Shown one piece after another: positions 28,200 to 39,200 of a stretch of 64,000 nt of DNA. Each line of letters opens with the position of its first letter. Positions within the stretch are counted from its first letter, which is position 1. Below the pieces are notes generated by a model that worked only from the letters and a program-made list of their open reading frames with translations, did not search any database and was not told the origin of the DNA. The position numbers and the translations under genes were made by a program. Source of the stretch: Mycolicibacter senuensis (lineage in GTDB: Bacteria > Actinomycetota > Actinomycetes > Mycobacteriales > Mycobacteriaceae); assembly GCF_002101885.1 (NCBI RefSeq), contig NZ_LQPS01000031.1:62001-126000 (forward strand). The letters run 5' to 3'.

Positions 28200-29935
28200 T
28201 CCGCACCCTGATCCAGCTGATTCCGCCAGACCGACGCGGCCGGCTTGTCGGCTACACGGTGCTGACGCTGCTGTCGGTGGTGGCGCGGGCGGGCAGCACC
28301 GTCCTGCTCGTCCCACTGGTGGCCGCGCTGTTCTCCGATACCCCGAGCCGGGCGCTGAGCTGGCTGGGCTGGCTGACCGCGGTGACCGTCGCCGGCTGGC
28401 TGATCGACTTCGCCTGCGCACGAATCGGATTCGATGTCGGATTCGCCGTCCTCGACCACACCCAACACGATGTCGCCGACCGGCTACCGGCGGTCCGGCT
28501 GGACTGGTTCACCGCCGACAACACCGCCACCGCGCGGCAGGCGATTGCCGGCACCGGCCCCGAACTCGTCAGCCTGGTCGTCAACCTGCTGAGCCCATTG
28601 ATCAGCGCCATTCTGCTGCCGCCGGCGATCGCGGTGGCGCTGCTCGGCGTCTCCTGGCAGCTGGGTCTGGCCGCCCTGGGCGGCGTGCCACTGCTGCTGG
28701 GGGCGCTGTGGGCGGCCAACCGGCTCAGTGCCCGCGCGGACGGCGCGGCCGGAGCGGCCAACACCGCGCTGACCGAGCGCATCATCGAGTTCGCCCGCAC
28801 CCAGCAGGCACTGCGCGCGGCGCGGCGGGTCGAACCTGAACGCAGCACCGTCGGTGCGGCCCTGACCGCCCAGCACGGCGCGGCAATGCGGCTGCTGCTC
28901 ATGCAGATTCCCGGCCAGCTGTTGTTCAGCCTGGCCAGCCAGGGGGCATTGATCCTGCTCGCCGGCGCGACCACCGTGCTGACCGTGCGCGGCACCCTGG
29001 GCGTTCCGGAAGCGATCGCCCTCATCGTCGTGACCGCCCGCTACCTGGAGCCGTTCACCGCGATCAGTGAGCTGGCGCCCGCCCTGGAATCGACGCGGGC
29101 CAGCCTGGAGCGGATCCGGGCCGTGCTGAGCGCACCGGTGTTGAAGGCCGGCGATGGTGAGCTGCCCGGTGGTGCCGAGGCTCCCCGTATCGAATTCGAC
29201 AACGTCACCTTCGGCTATGAGTCGGCCGGCGAGCCGGTGCTCGACCGAGTCAGTTTCACACTGGAGCCGGGCACCACGACCGCCATCGTCGGGCCGTCCG
29301 GGTCGGGCAAGAGCACCATCCTGGCCCTGATCGCCGGCCTGCACGAACCGACCGGCGGCCGGGTCTTGCTGGGCGGGGTCGACACCGCCGGACTGACCGC
29401 TCCGGCGCGGCGCGCGGCGAGCAGCATGGTGTTCCAGCATCCCTACCTGCTGGACGGCACGATCCGGGACAACATCCTGGTCGGAGACCTCGATGCCGAT
29501 CAGGATGCGCTTGGGCGGGCGGTCGAACTCGCCAGGGTCGACGAGCTGACCGGACGGTTACCCGACGGTTCCGACACCAAGGTCGGGGAGGCCGGCGGGG
29601 CGCTGTCCGGCGGTGAGCGCCAGCGCATCAGCATCGCGCGCGCCCTGCTCAAGGGAGCACCGGTGCTGCTGGTCGACGAGGCGAGCAGTGCCCTGGACAC
29701 CGAGAACGAGGCCGCTGTCGTCGATGCGCTCAGCGCCGAACTGCGGCCGCGCACCCGAGTGATCGTCGCGCACCGGCTGGCCAGCATCGCACAAGCCGAC
29801 CGGGTGCTGTTCCTCGACGACGGCCGGGTCGTCGAGGACGGCACGATCGACGAATTACGTGCCGCCGGGGGGCGTTTCGGCGAGTTCTGGCGCCAGCAGA
29901 ACGATGCTGCCGGATGGCAGATCCACGCCGGTTAG
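28196..29935 (+). CDS. irtB: Mycobactin importer subunit IrtB
   Basis: A 579-residue ABC half-transporter partnering IrtA. Six hydrophobic segments fill the first 300 residues; the ATPase follows with Walker [10 protein letters not shown] near 365, [16 protein letters not shown] near 471, [11 protein letters not shown] and the H-loop [18 protein letters not shown] 28196 gives a GTGA overlap with irtA and begins directly at [14 protein letters not shown], preferred over the longer frame at 28148. No reductase domain, as expected for IrtB. Confidence 0.95.
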   Translation: MIRTLIQLIPPDRRGRLVGYTVLTLLSVVARAGSTVLLVPLVAALFSDTPSRALSWLGWLTAVTVAGWLIDFACARIGFDVGFAVLDHTQHDVADRLPAVRLDWFTADNTATARQAIAGTGPELVSLVVNLLSPLISAILLPPAIAVALLGVSWQLGLAALGGVPLLLGALWAANRLSARADGAAGAANTALTERIIEFARTQQALRAARRVEPERSTVGAALTAQHGAAMRLLLMQIPGQLLFSLASQGALILLAGATTVLTVRGTLGVPEAIALIVVTARYLEPFTAISELAPALESTRASLERIRAVLSAPVLKAGDGELPGGAEAPRIEFDNVTFGYESAGEPVLDRVSFTLEPGTTTAIVGPSGSGKSTILALIAGLHEPTGGRVLLGGVDTAGLTAPARRAASSMVFQHPYLLDGTIRDNILVGDLDADQDALGRAVELARVDELTGRLPDGSDTKVGEAGGALSGGERQRISIARALLKGAPVLLVDEASSALDTENEAAVVDALSAELRPRTRVIVAHRLASIAQADRVLFLDDGRVVEDGTIDELRAAGGRFGEFWRQQNDAAGWQIHAG

Positions 29936-30008
29936 CGTTGGTCGCAGGCGCGGCGGAGCCGGGCGCAGCGGGCCATCGCCGTCGGGTGGCTGTGCGATCA
30001 TCAGAGGC

Positions 30009-30593
30009 GTGAACGCCGACGACCCCGAGGCCCGGATCCGGGAGTTGGAACGCCCGCTGTCGGACTTCGCCAAGGCCGCGGAACTGACGGTCTCCTCCGC
30101 CGAACGGCCGATGTCGCCGCCGTCCGGCAATCGCGCCGTCGCGGTCCGTGCAATGGCGGCGGTAGTCGTGACGGGCGTCGCCGTCGCGGTGTTTCTGATC
30201 TCCCGCGGCCCGACCAGTACGACGCCGGGGTTCCCCACCCTGCCCGGCACCGCCGCGCCAACACCATCGCGATCGGTGCCGGTGGCGCCGGCCCCCTCGG
30301 CGCTGCCGGCCGACCCGACGCCGGGCCGCACCGAGACCCTCACCGTCTCCGGGGCCGGGGCGGACAAGACCCTGGCATGCGCCGGCAACCGGGTCTCGGT
30401 GAGCGGGGTCCGCAACACGGTCACGCTCACCGGCCGGTGCGCAGGGCTGACCGTCTCGGGCATCGGCAACGTCGTCACCGTCGACTTCACGCCCGCGATC
30501 ACCACGTCCGGTGTCGAGAACCGGGTGACCTACCGCTTCGGGGATCCCGAGGTGAGTACCTCCGGGTTCGACAACGTCGTCGAACGTGGTTGA
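30009..30593 (+). CDS. Membrane-anchored DUF3060-type protein
   Basis: A 194-residue protein: an acidic/basic cytoplasmic start (DDPEARIRELERPLSDFAKAAEL), one membrane helix near residues 47-65 (VAVRAMAAVVVTGVAVAVFL), a Pro/Thr/Ser linker, then a C-terminal repeat domain of short Val/Thr beta rungs (TLTVSGAGADKTLACAGNRVSVSG, NTVTLTG, LTVSGIGNVVTVDF) typical of DUF3060. The GTG at 30009 is chosen because the conserved N-terminal segment starts there. It follows irtB by 73 bases on the same strand but no iron link is visible. Function unknown. Confidence 0.75.
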   Translation: MNADDPEARIRELERPLSDFAKAAELTVSSAERPMSPPSGNRAVAVRAMAAVVVTGVAVAVFLISRGPTSTTPGFPTLPGTAAPTPSRSVPVAPAPSALPADPTPGRTETLTVSGAGADKTLACAGNRVSVSGVRNTVTLTGRCAGLTVSGIGNVVTVDFTPAITTSGVENRVTYRFGDPEVSTSGFDNVVERG

Positions 30594-30675
30594 GGCGACT
30601 CGGCCCGGCCGGACGCGGTCGGGCAGATGTATCCGAAGGTGGCACAGCTGAATTCGGGAGCGGCGGCCGACGCCC

Positions 30676-31050
30676 TCAGTCGATGACTTCTGACGCCCAG
30701 TATTCGCGTAGGCCGGCGATCTGCTCCCCGGCGAACTCCAGAATGGCGACTTCGCGCATCCGCTTGCGCTGCCCTTGGACGCGGTCGTCGAAGGTGGCCT
30801 CCCACTCGGCGATCACCGTGCTGCCGTCGGTGGCGGTGTAGAGATTGAGCAATCGGGCGTCGATGTCGGCCTGCCCTTCCACGACTTTGGCCTGCCAGTA
30901 GTCCCGGATGCCGGCCCGGGTGCGGATCGGTTCCTGCAGCACCCGCTCGTGATACGTCGCGTCGTCGGTGAAGATCGTGGTGATGAGCTCGGGATCCTGC
31001 TGCATCCAGGCCCGGAGGTAGGTGTCGATGGTGCCGCGGACGTCGGTCAT
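30676..31050 (-). CDS. NTF2-like (SnoaL-type) small protein
   Basis: A 124-residue single-domain protein with the NTF2-like cone-fold pattern: an N-terminal helix (VRGTIDTYLRAWMQQDPELITTIF), DDATYHERVLQEPIRTRAGIRDYW, and three strands ending in AILEFAGEQIAGLREYWA. Such proteins bind small molecules or act as isomerases/dehydratases; no substrate can be named. ATG 31050 is chosen; ATG 31068 is an alternative. Not part of the mbt operons; it is transcribed away from the thioesterase gene. Confidence 0.7.
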   Translation of the reverse strand: MTDVRGTIDTYLRAWMQQDPELITTIFTDDATYHERVLQEPIRTRAGIRDYWQAKVVEGQADIDARLLNLYTATDGSTVIAEWEATFDDRVQGQRKRMREVAILEFAGEQIAGLREYWASEVID

Positions 31051-31084
31051 GACAGGAGTGTGGCCCATGTTGCGGCCAGGTCTT

Positions 31085-31146
31085 CGCCGAACGTGCCTTC
31101 CTTGCGATGAAACCCCCGAGAAAGCGCGCTCAGTGCACGTTCGGCG
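31085..31146. repeat. 12-bp inverted repeat CGCCGAACGTGC / GCACGTTCGGCG
   Basis: Arms at 31085-31096 and 31135-31146 are perfect inverted copies separated by 38 bases, between the NTF2-like gene and the thioesterase promoter. Related sequences occur in the hairpin at 20703-20740, at 52323-52336 and at 58441-58459. Confidence 0.55.
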
Positions 31147-31224
31147 TCCCGGTGCGTCCGCAACCGGCGCACCAGTGCCCGGATTTCCGGGCCACTTCCG
31201 GTCGGGGTAATCTAACCCGGGAAA

Positions 31225-31243
31225 TTAGGGCAGCCTTTACTAA
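31225..31243. promoter_or_regulatory. IdeR-like iron box upstream of the thioesterase-mbtCDEFGH operon
   Basis: TTAGGGCAGCCTTTACTAA matches the IdeR consensus at 15 of 19 positions, 29 bases before the ATG of the thioesterase. It is the only iron box seen for the 17-kb operon that follows. Confidence 0.7.
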
Positions 31244-31272
31244 CACGCTGGCTAACATGCGGAGGGGATCGG

Positions 31273-32019
31273 ATGGCCGTCGACGACACCTCGGCGGGCG
31301 CGCAGTTCCCGTCCTGGATCGGCCGCTTTCCCGGACCCGGGCCGGCGACCCTGGTTTTTCCGCACGCCGGGGGCTCCGCGGTGAACTACCGCCCGCTGGC
31401 GTTAGCGCTGGCCGCCGGGGTCGACACCTACGTGATGCAGTATCCGCAGCGTGCCGACCGGTTCCGGGAACCGCCCGCCGAAACCCTGCCGCAGCTGGCG
31501 CGCGCCCTGTTCGACGCGGCGCCGTGGCAACGGCTGGGACCGCTGCGGTTGTTCGGGCACAGCATGGGCTCGCTGGTCGCGTTCGAATTCGCCCGGCTCG
31601 CCGAAGAGCGCGGCATCGAGATTCAGCGGCTGTGGGCCTCGGCGGGGCCGGCACCCGGTGTGGTGTCCGGGCTGCGCAAAGTGCCGACCGAGGATGCCGC
31701 CCTGCGCGCGGAGTTGGAGGAACTCGGCGGCACCGACCCGCGAATCCTCGCCGACCAGGAATTCCTCACCCTGCTGCTGGCCCCGGTCCGATCGGACTAC
31801 CGGGCGTTCAACTGCTACCGATGCGATCCCGACATCACCATCCGGGCGGGTATCAACGTGCTCGGCGGCCGGTCCGACGACCGGGTCGGCACCGACCTGC
31901 TGGAGCGCTGGGAGGCGCACACCACCGGGGTCTGCACGGTCTCGCTCTACGACGGCGGGCACTTCTACCACTACGAGCACATCGACGCCCTGGCGAAGCG
32001 GATCATCGCCGATGACTGA
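31273..32019 (+). CDS. mbtT: Type II thioesterase of the mycobactin assembly line
   Basis: A 248-residue alpha/beta hydrolase with FPHAGGSAVNYRPLA at the start, nucleophile motif LFGHSMGSLVAF (Ser near 97) and a late catalytic His in GGHFYHYEH. Such enzymes remove wrong or stalled acyl groups from NRPS/PKS carrier domains. It opens the mbtC-D-E-F-G-H operon under an IdeR-like box; GGAGGGG six bases before the ATG is a clear ribosome site. The stop overlaps the mbtC start by 8 bases. Because MbtB here lacks a thioesterase region, this enzyme may cover that activity. The symbol mbtT is used by analogy. Confidence 0.88.
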   Translation: MAVDDTSAGAQFPSWIGRFPGPGPATLVFPHAGGSAVNYRPLALALAAGVDTYVMQYPQRADRFREPPAETLPQLARALFDAAPWQRLGPLRLFGHSMGSLVAFEFARLAEERGIEIQRLWASAGPAPGVVSGLRKVPTEDAALRAELEELGGTDPRILADQEFLTLLLAPVRSDYRAFNCYRCDPDITIRAGINVLGGRSDDRVGTDLLERWEAHTTGVCTVSLYDGGHFYHYEHIDALAKRIIADD

Positions 32020-33337
32020 CCGGCGTGAGGACCCGGTCGTCATCGTCGGGCTCGGTGTCGAGGCGCCCGGCGGGATCGAGACCGCCGAGCAGTACTGGAC
32101 ACTGCTCGCCGAGGGCCGCGAGGCGCTCGGCGCCATCCCCGAGGACCGGGATTGGGCAGTGCGAGAACTCATCGACGGATCACACCGCGACGGCTTCAAA
32201 CCCATCTGCAATGTCGGTGGATTCCTGTCCGGGGCCGCCGAATTCGACCCGGGTTTCTTCGGGATCGCGCCCCGGGAAGCCATCGCCATGGATCCGCAGC
32301 AACGGGTCGCGCTGCGGGTGGCCTGGCGCGCCCTCGAGGACGCCGGCATCAACCCCGACGAGCTCACCGGCCACGACGTCGGCGTCTACCTCGGCGCCTC
32401 GGTCACCGGTTACGGCCCGGACATGGCGCAGTTCTCCGCGCACAGCGGCCATCTGCTGCCCGGCACCGCGCTGTCGGTGATCTCCGGTCGCGTGGCCTAC
32501 ACCCTCGGGCTGGCCGGGCCGGCGATCACCGTCGACACCTCCTGCTCGTCGGCGCTCTCGGCGCTGCACCTGGCGGTACAGGCGATCCGGACCGGCGACG
32601 CCGATATGGCGCTCGCCGGCGGCGTGTGCGTGATGGGCTCGCCCGGATTCTTCGTCGAGTTCTCCAAGCAGCACGCGCTGTCCGACGACGGACACTGCCG
32701 GCCCTACAGTGCCGCCGCGACCGGAACCGTGTGGGCGGAGGGCGCTGGAATCTTTGTGTTGCAACGCAAATCGTCCGCACTGCGCGACGGCCGGCACATC
32801 TACGGCGAGATCCTGGCCAGCCGGCTCAACCAGGACGGTCGCACCACCGGTCTGCTCACCCCCAGTGAGGCGGCCCAGCAGCGCCTGTTCCGGTGCACGT
32901 TGACCGAAGCGGACGTGCAGCCCGGCCAGGTCGGCATGATCGAAGGCCACGGAACCGGAACCCGCGTCGGTGACCCCGTCGAACTGCGGTCGCTGATCAA
33001 CGTCTACGGCGCCGACACCGAGCCGGGCGCCGGCCCGCGGCTGGGCTCGGTCAAGTCCAACATCGGGCACACCCAGGCCGCCGCCGGGGCGCTGGGCCTG
33101 AGCAAGGTGCTGCTGGCCGCCGAGCATCAGGAGATCCCGCCGACCCTGCATGTGCGCGACGGGTGGCACGACGGCATCGACTGGGACGGCGGGGGCATCA
33201 CGCTGGCCGATACCATCACCGCCTGGCCGGCGAGCGACGGCCGCCGGGTCGGCTCGGTCTCGGCGTTCGGGATGAGCGGCACCAACGCGCACCTGATCGT
33301 CGCTGTGCAGGACGCCGAAGAGGCACTGGCGTGCTGA
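32012..33337 (+). CDS. mbtC: Mycobactin polyketide synthase MbtC (stand-alone ketosynthase)
   Basis: A 441-residue ketosynthase that, with MbtD, adds the two-carbon unit which becomes the beta-hydroxy acid of mycobactin. VIVGLGVEAPGGIE opens the protein; active Cys near 178 lies in VDTSCSSALSALH; the two His motifs appear as EGHGTGTRVGDPVE (Gly for the usual Ala) and KSNIGHTQAAAG; FGMSGTNAHLIV closes it. ATG 32012 is within the thioesterase end (ATGACTGA); a much longer frame to the left reads through the thioesterase and is rejected. Ends inside the mbtD start. Confidence 0.93.
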   Translation: MTDRREDPVVIVGLGVEAPGGIETAEQYWTLLAEGREALGAIPEDRDWAVRELIDGSHRDGFKPICNVGGFLSGAAEFDPGFFGIAPREAIAMDPQQRVALRVAWRALEDAGINPDELTGHDVGVYLGASVTGYGPDMAQFSAHSGHLLPGTALSVISGRVAYTLGLAGPAITVDTSCSSALSALHLAVQAIRTGDADMALAGGVCVMGSPGFFVEFSKQHALSDDGHCRPYSAAATGTVWAEGAGIFVLQRKSSALRDGRHIYGEILASRLNQDGRTTGLLTPSEAAQQRLFRCTLTEADVQPGQVGMIEGHGTGTRVGDPVELRSLINVYGADTEPGAGPRLGSVKSNIGHTQAAAGALGLSKVLLAAEHQEIPPTLHVRDGWHDGIDWDGGGITLADTITAWPASDGRRVGSVSAFGMSGTNAHLIVAVQDAEEALAC

Positions 33338-36255
33338 GCACCCACCCGACCGCGCTGCCCGACGGCCGTATCCCCGTCCTGATCTCGTCGCACGCCCGCG
33401 ACCTGCTGCAGGCCGAAGCCGGCGCGCTGGCCCGCCACCTGCACACCCGGACCGCCGAGGTGGGCGCCGTGGCCCGGACGCTGCGCGCGACCCGGCCGAT
33501 CCGCCGGTACCGCGCCGTGATCCGGGCCCGCGACGCGGACGAACTCCGCAGCGGCCTCGACGCCGTCTACCACGACGTGGAGCACCCACTGGTGGCCCGA
33601 TCCCATCATCAGGAGCCCGCCCGCACCGCCTTCGTCTTCCCCGGCCAGGGCAACCAGTGGCCGGGCATGGGCGCCGACCTGCTCGCGATCGCGGCCTACC
33701 GGGCCGAGGCGGACCGCTGCGAGGCGGCCTTCCGCAGCGCCGGCCACGCCTCGCCGGTGACGTATCTGCGCGGCACCGACGACCCGGATCCGGTGGTGGT
33801 GCAGGCCGCGCAGTTCACCCACGCCGCGGCGCTGGCCGCCACCTGGCGGCATTTCGGCGTCCTGCCCGATATCACCGTCGGTCACAGCCTGGGGGAACTC
33901 GCCGCCGCCTACACCGCCGGGGTGGTGGACCTGGACGCCGCGGCTGCGGTGGTGATCGCGCGGGCGGAACTGACCGATGACGCCCCGGGCCGGTTCGGCA
34001 TGGCGATGATCGCCCTGGGCGCCGACGATGCCGCCGAATTCATCACCGGTATCCCCGGCTGGCTGGAACTGTCGGTGGTCAACGGCCCCGAATCGGTGGT
34101 CGTCTCCGGGGAATGGGCCGCGGTACAGCAGATCCTGGAACGCGCCGCCCGCCGCGGGGTGTTCGCCCGCGAGCTCGCGGTGCGCTACCCGGCGCACACC
34201 AGCGTCCTGGAACCGCTGCGCGACCGGATGATCGCGCAGCTGCCCGATGCGCAGTTCCACAGCGCCCCGGTGGAATTCATCGGTTCCGTGTACGGCGGAG
34301 CGACCCCGGAGGGAAAGACGTTCCGGCAGTACTGGTTCGACAACCTCCGCCGGCAGGTTCGGTTTGATCTGGCCACCGCCGCCGCGGTGGACCGCGGGGT
34401 CACCACGTTCATCGAGATGTCGGCGCATCCGACCCTGCTCGCGTCGCTCGGCGACATCGCCGAATCCGCGCTGGTGCTGGGCAGCGCCGACCGCGATCAC
34501 CCGGCCGACGAGGCGCTGGCGGCCAACATCGCCGCCGCGGCGATCGCCGACCCCGGCTACCGCTGGCGGGACTTCGCCCCGCCGGGCACCGGTGCACCAC
34601 TGCGTCATTTCCCGCACGCGCCGATGCACACCACCCGGCTGTGGGCGGGCACCGAGCCGTCCGCGCAGCGCCACCGACAGCCGGTCGTCATGACCGAACA
34701 GTGGGCACCGATCGAGGCCGTCGCGGACCGCGCCGTCGGGGTGGCCGTCGTCGACTACAGCGGGGAATCCCCGGAGCTGACCGAGCAGCTGACCGCTCTG
34801 TTGGGCCCCGCCGCGGTGCATCCGGACCACGCCCGGCTGCTGGTGCTGATCGCGCCGCCGGCCGACGGCGGTGAAATCGCCGCCGCAGCAACTGCGTTCG
34901 CCGGCCACGCGGCCGCCCAGACGCTGCCCGGGCCCGGTCCGAACTGCGCCCGGGTGTGGTTGATCACCCGCGGCGCCGAACGACTCGACGGTGACCCGCC
35001 GCCGCTGCCGGGGGCCGCCGCACTGGCGGCGCTGCACCGCAGCACCGGATTCGGCTACCCCGACCAGACATTCGCCCACCTGGATCTGCCGGTCGATCCG
35101 ACCGCCGACGACATCGGCGCCGCGGTCGCCGCGCTGCGCCTGACCGACACCGAAGTCGCGGTGCGCGCCGGCCGCCCTTCGGTGCGCCGACTCGTGCGAT
35201 CCGATACCGCCCCGGCCGTGCCGGCGATCCCGGAGACCGTCGTGATCAGCGGCGGCACCGGCGCCATCGGAATGGCCTTCGCGGCGTTCTGCGCCGACCA
35301 CGGCGCCCGCGACATCAGCCTGCTCAGCCGCAGCGGCGACACCGATGCCACCGCGGACCGATTGTGTGCACTGCGCTTGCGTACCGGGGCTCGCATCACC
35401 GCGATCCGGTGCGACATCACCGACGATGCCGCAGTTGCGGCACTGATCGCCGAACACCACCCGGCCCCGGCCGGGCTCGTGGTGCACACCGCGTCGGCGG
35501 AAGCCGTCGCCGCCGAGCAGATCACCGAAGCAGCGGTTCGGGATGCCCTCGGCGCCAAAGTGTTCGGCCTGGACAACCTGGTGCGGCACTGGCCGCAGCG
35601 CCCCGACGCCCGGGTGCTGGTCTGCTCGTCGGTGCTGGCGCTGTGGGGCGGCTCGGGTCACGGCCTCTATGCGGCGGCCAACCGGATGGCCGACGCCCTG
35701 GTGTGCCGGATGCGGGCGCAGGGCCGAAGCGCCACCTCGATCCGGTGGGGATTGTGGCAGAGCGTGGCGGTGGTGAGCGGCGAGGAGAAGAACCGGATCG
35801 CCCGGACCGGTCTGACCCCGATGGCGCCCGAGGCCGCGATCACCGCGGGGCTCAGCGCCACGCCGAACGACCCGGCGATATTGGCCGCCGACTTCGACCG
35901 GCTAGGGGTGTTCTTCGACAGCCAGGGCGTTCCCTCTCCCTTCGACGCCACCGCGGCACCCGCGAGTGCCCTATCGGGGGACCGCCCGGTCGGCGACGTC
36001 GTGATCGCCGAACTCGCGGCGGTGCTCGGCCTGGACCGCACCGACGACATCGACATGCATCGGGCGTTGACCGACCTCGGCATGGATTCACTGCTCGCCC
36101 TGGACCTGCGCAAGCGGCTGGCCCGGACCACCGGGAGAAGGGTGGCGCTCGGACCGCTGCTGGCCGGCATGACCGCGGCGCAACTGACCGCGACGCTCCG
36201 TGATGACACCGCTGCCGCCGCGGCGACGGAAAGGACTGTTTTCACCCATGACTGA
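33331..36255 (+). CDS. mbtD: Mycobactin polyketide synthase MbtD (AT-KR-ACP)
   Basis: A 974-residue PKS lacking its own KS, complementing MbtC. AT with FVFPGQGNQWPGMG and VGHSLGE (Ser near 186); the substrate-specificity motif region reads RYPAHTS, neither the malonyl (HAFH) nor methylmalonyl (YASH) standard. KR with SGGTGAIG near 641 and Tyr near 779 in HGLYAAANRMAD; ACP with LGMDSLLAL (Ser near 918). The GTG at 33331 overlaps the mbtC stop by 7 bases and starts at VLSTHPTALPDGRIPVL. Ends in an ATGACTGA overlap with mbtE. Confidence 0.92.
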   Translation: MLSTHPTALPDGRIPVLISSHARDLLQAEAGALARHLHTRTAEVGAVARTLRATRPIRRYRAVIRARDADELRSGLDAVYHDVEHPLVARSHHQEPARTAFVFPGQGNQWPGMGADLLAIAAYRAEADRCEAAFRSAGHASPVTYLRGTDDPDPVVVQAAQFTHAAALAATWRHFGVLPDITVGHSLGELAAAYTAGVVDLDAAAAVVIARAELTDDAPGRFGMAMIALGADDAAEFITGIPGWLELSVVNGPESVVVSGEWAAVQQILERAARRGVFARELAVRYPAHTSVLEPLRDRMIAQLPDAQFHSAPVEFIGSVYGGATPEGKTFRQYWFDNLRRQVRFDLATAAAVDRGVTTFIEMSAHPTLLASLGDIAESALVLGSADRDHPADEALAANIAAAAIADPGYRWRDFAPPGTGAPLRHFPHAPMHTTRLWAGTEPSAQRHRQPVVMTEQWAPIEAVADRAVGVAVVDYSGESPELTEQLTALLGPAAVHPDHARLLVLIAPPADGGEIAAAATAFAGHAAAQTLPGPGPNCARVWLITRGAERLDGDPPPLPGAAALAALHRSTGFGYPDQTFAHLDLPVDPTADDIGAAVAALRLTDTEVAVRAGRPSVRRLVRSDTAPAVPAIPETVVISGGTGAIGMAFAAFCADHGARDISLLSRSGDTDATADRLCALRLRTGARITAIRCDITDDAAVAALIAEHHPAPAGLVVHTASAEAVAAEQITEAAVRDALGAKVFGLDNLVRHWPQRPDARVLVCSSVLALWGGSGHGLYAAANRMADALVCRMRAQGRSATSIRWGLWQSVAVVSGEEKNRIARTGLTPMAPEAAITAGLSATPNDPAILAADFDRLGVFFDSQGVPSPFDATAAPASALSGDRPVGDVVIAELAAVLGLDRTDDIDMHRALTDLGMDSLLALDLRKRLARTTGRRVALGPLLAGMTAAQLTATLRDDTAAAAATERTVFTHD

Positions 36256-39200
36256 CACCGTCGACCAGTCGACCGACGCGAGCGAGTTACGGCTGGAGTT
36301 GCTGCGCCGCCGGCTCGCCGAACGCGGATTGGCAGCCACCGCGCCGGCCGGTGGACCCGCCGAACCCGCGATGAACGACGGGCAGCGCCGGATGTGGTTC
36401 GTGCAGACGCTGGACCCCGACGGCACCGTCGCCAACATCTCGGTCTCCTACCGGCTGTCCGGCCGGCTGGACAGCGACCGGTTACGCACAGCTCTGGCCG
36501 CGGTGGCCGACCGTCACCCGGTGCTACGCACCACCTATTGCGTCGATGACAACGGCGAACCGCGGCCGGTGCTCGCCGAGGTCACGCCGGTCGTCACCGA
36601 ACACGACCTCACCGAGCTCGCCGGACAGGCCCGGGCACTGCGGCTGGAGGTGCTGGCCCAGCGGGAGTTCGCCACCCCGTTCCGGCTGGAGTCCGATGCC
36701 CCGTTGCGGCTCACCGTGATCCGACTCGAGCCCGACGAACACATTCTGCTGCTGGTCGCCCACCATATCGCTTGGGACGACGCCTGCTGGACGGTTTTCT
36801 TCGCCGATCTGACCGCCGCCTACACCGACCCCGACGCGTTCGCCGCCCGCCCGCCCGCACCCGTTGTCAGCACACCACCCGTCTCCGATCACAGTGCCGA
36901 CCTGGACTACTGGCGCACCCTGCTGGCCGAGCCGCCCGACCCACTGGAACTGCCCGGCCCGCGCGGCTCGGCGGTGCCCCACACGTTGCGCGCCGGATTG
37001 TGCACCCGCGCACTGCCGGCCGGGTTGATGCACGGCATCACCGAACTGGCCCGCGACAACGGCGCAACGCCCTACATGGTGGTCGCGGCGGCGTTGTCCG
37101 CGCTGATCTACCGCTACACCGGTACCGACGACTTCCTGATCGCCTCACCGGTTCTCAACCGAACGGCCGGCACCGAGGAAACCATCGGCTACTTCGGCAA
37201 CTCCGTGGTGCTGCGTGCCCGGGTCACCGCATCCGACCGATTCAGCGACCTGCTGACACGCACCCGCGACACCGCCTTGGGTGCGTTCGCCCACCAAGGC
37301 ATCAATCTCGACCGGGTGGTCCGCGAACTCAACCCGGACCGGCGGCACGGGGGAGTGGAGCGGCTCACCCGGCTCAGCTTCGGATTCCGCGCGGCACCCG
37401 GGGACGGTCTCCAGCCGCACGGGATCACCTGCCGGCGAGCCGAATACCGCGCCAAGATCGCCCAACTGCCGTTGGGGATAATGGTCGAGGCCGGCGGCAC
37501 CCCCGACAGCGGCGCGCTGATCGAAGCCGAATACCTGCACGACGTGCTCGACGAAGCGCTCGTCGACCAACTGCTGCGGCACCTGGTGCAGTTGCTGGCC
37601 GCCGCGGTCGCAGCACCGCAGACCACCATCGGCGAACTGGACATGCTCGGCGAAGCCGACCGCCGTTGGCTGGACGCGGTTTCGCGCGGATCGGATTTCA
37701 CCGCCGCCCCGACCACGCTGGGCGCATTGGTCGCCGACCGGGTGGCGGCCACCCCTGACGCGATCGCCGTCGTCGACGATGACGGCCGCTACACCTACGC
37801 CGAGATCAACGGCCGCGCCAACCGCATCGCCCACCACCTGATCGCCGCCGGGATCGGCACCGAGGACAAGGTCGCCGTGCTGTTGGGCCGCTCGGTGGAC
37901 CTGGTGGTCACCGCGCTGGGCATCGCCAAGGCCGGCGCGGCCTACGTTCCCGTCGACCCCGAGTATCCGCCGGACCGTATCGAGTTCATCCTGGGCGACG
38001 CCCGGGCCGCCCTGGTGATACGCGAGCCCCTCACCCCCGAGGCGTTGGCCGGTCATCCCGACACCGACCCGACCGATGCCGACCGGGTGCGCCCGCTACG
38101 ACCGGATAACCTGGCCTACCTCATCTACACCTCGGGTTCGACCGGCCTGCCCAAGGGTGTCGAGGTGTCCCACGCCCCGATCACCGAGTACCTGACCTGG
38201 TTCGGCGGCGAGTACGGCGTCGACGACACCGACGTGCTGCTGCAGGTCGCGTCACCGAGCTTCGACGTCTCGATCGGCGAACTGTTCGGCACCCTGGGAA
38301 ACGGTGCCCGGCTGGTCATTCCGCGGCCCGACGGGCTGCGCGACATCGGCTACCTGACCGATCTGCTGCAACGCGAAGCCGTCACCGCCATGCACTTCGT
38401 ACCGTCGCTGCTGGGGTTGTTCCTGTCGCTGCCCGGCGTCAACCAGTGGCGCACATTGCGGCGCATCCCGATCGGCGGCGAGCCGCTGCCCGGTGAGCTG
38501 GCGGACAAGTTCCACGCCACCTTCGATGCGCTGCTGCACAACTTCTACGGCCCCACCGAAACGATCGTCAACTCGACCCGGTTCAAGGTCGAAGGCACGC
38601 AAGGCAACCGGATCGTGCCGATCGGCAGCCCCAACATCAACACCACGATCCGGCTGCTCGACGACTCGCTGCAGCCGGTGCCGGTCGGGGTGATCGGCGA
38701 AATCTACATCGGCGGAACACATGTCGCCCGCGGCTACTTCGACCGGCCGGGATTGACCGCGGAACGCTTCGTGGCCGACCCGTGGGCCGCCGGGCAGCGG
38801 CTGTACCGCACCGGTGACCTGGCCCGCCGCAACGCATCCGGCGACCTCGAATTCATCGGCCGCGCTGACGACCAGGTCAAGGTCCGCGGCTTTCGTATCG
38901 AGCTCGGCGAGGTAGCCTCGGCCATCTCGGTGGACCCCAGCGTGGGTCAGTGCGTGGTAGTCGTCTCCGACCTGCCCGGGCTGGGCCGCAGCCTGGTCGC
39001 CTACCTGACGCCGGCGGCGCACGACGCCCCCGAAGACGCAGTCGACATCCCGCGGATCCGGGCCCGGGTGGCCGCCGCGCTGCCGGAGTACATGGCCCCG
39101 GCGGCCTACGTGGTGGTCGACGACATCCCGATCACCGCTCACGGCAAGATCGACCGCGCCGCACTGCCCGAGCCGCAGCCCATCGAGTCGGCACCCTACC

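Noticed and set aside
31204..31219. GGGGTAATCTAACCCG as a second iron box before the thioesterase
   Set aside because: Only the outer bases fit; the core AGSCT is missing, unlike the box at 31225-31243.
31107..31272. Frame MKPPRKRAQCTFG... with Cys and His residues, suggestive of a small zinc protein
   Set aside because: It runs on into the thioesterase in a wrong frame, crosses the iron box and has no ribosome site; the Cys/His come from an inverted repeat and GC-rich sequence.
33163..33330. N-terminal extension of the mbtD frame (56 codons)
   Set aside because: It lies entirely over mbtC in another frame and is Arg-rich shadow sequence; the family sequence begins at the GTG at 33331.
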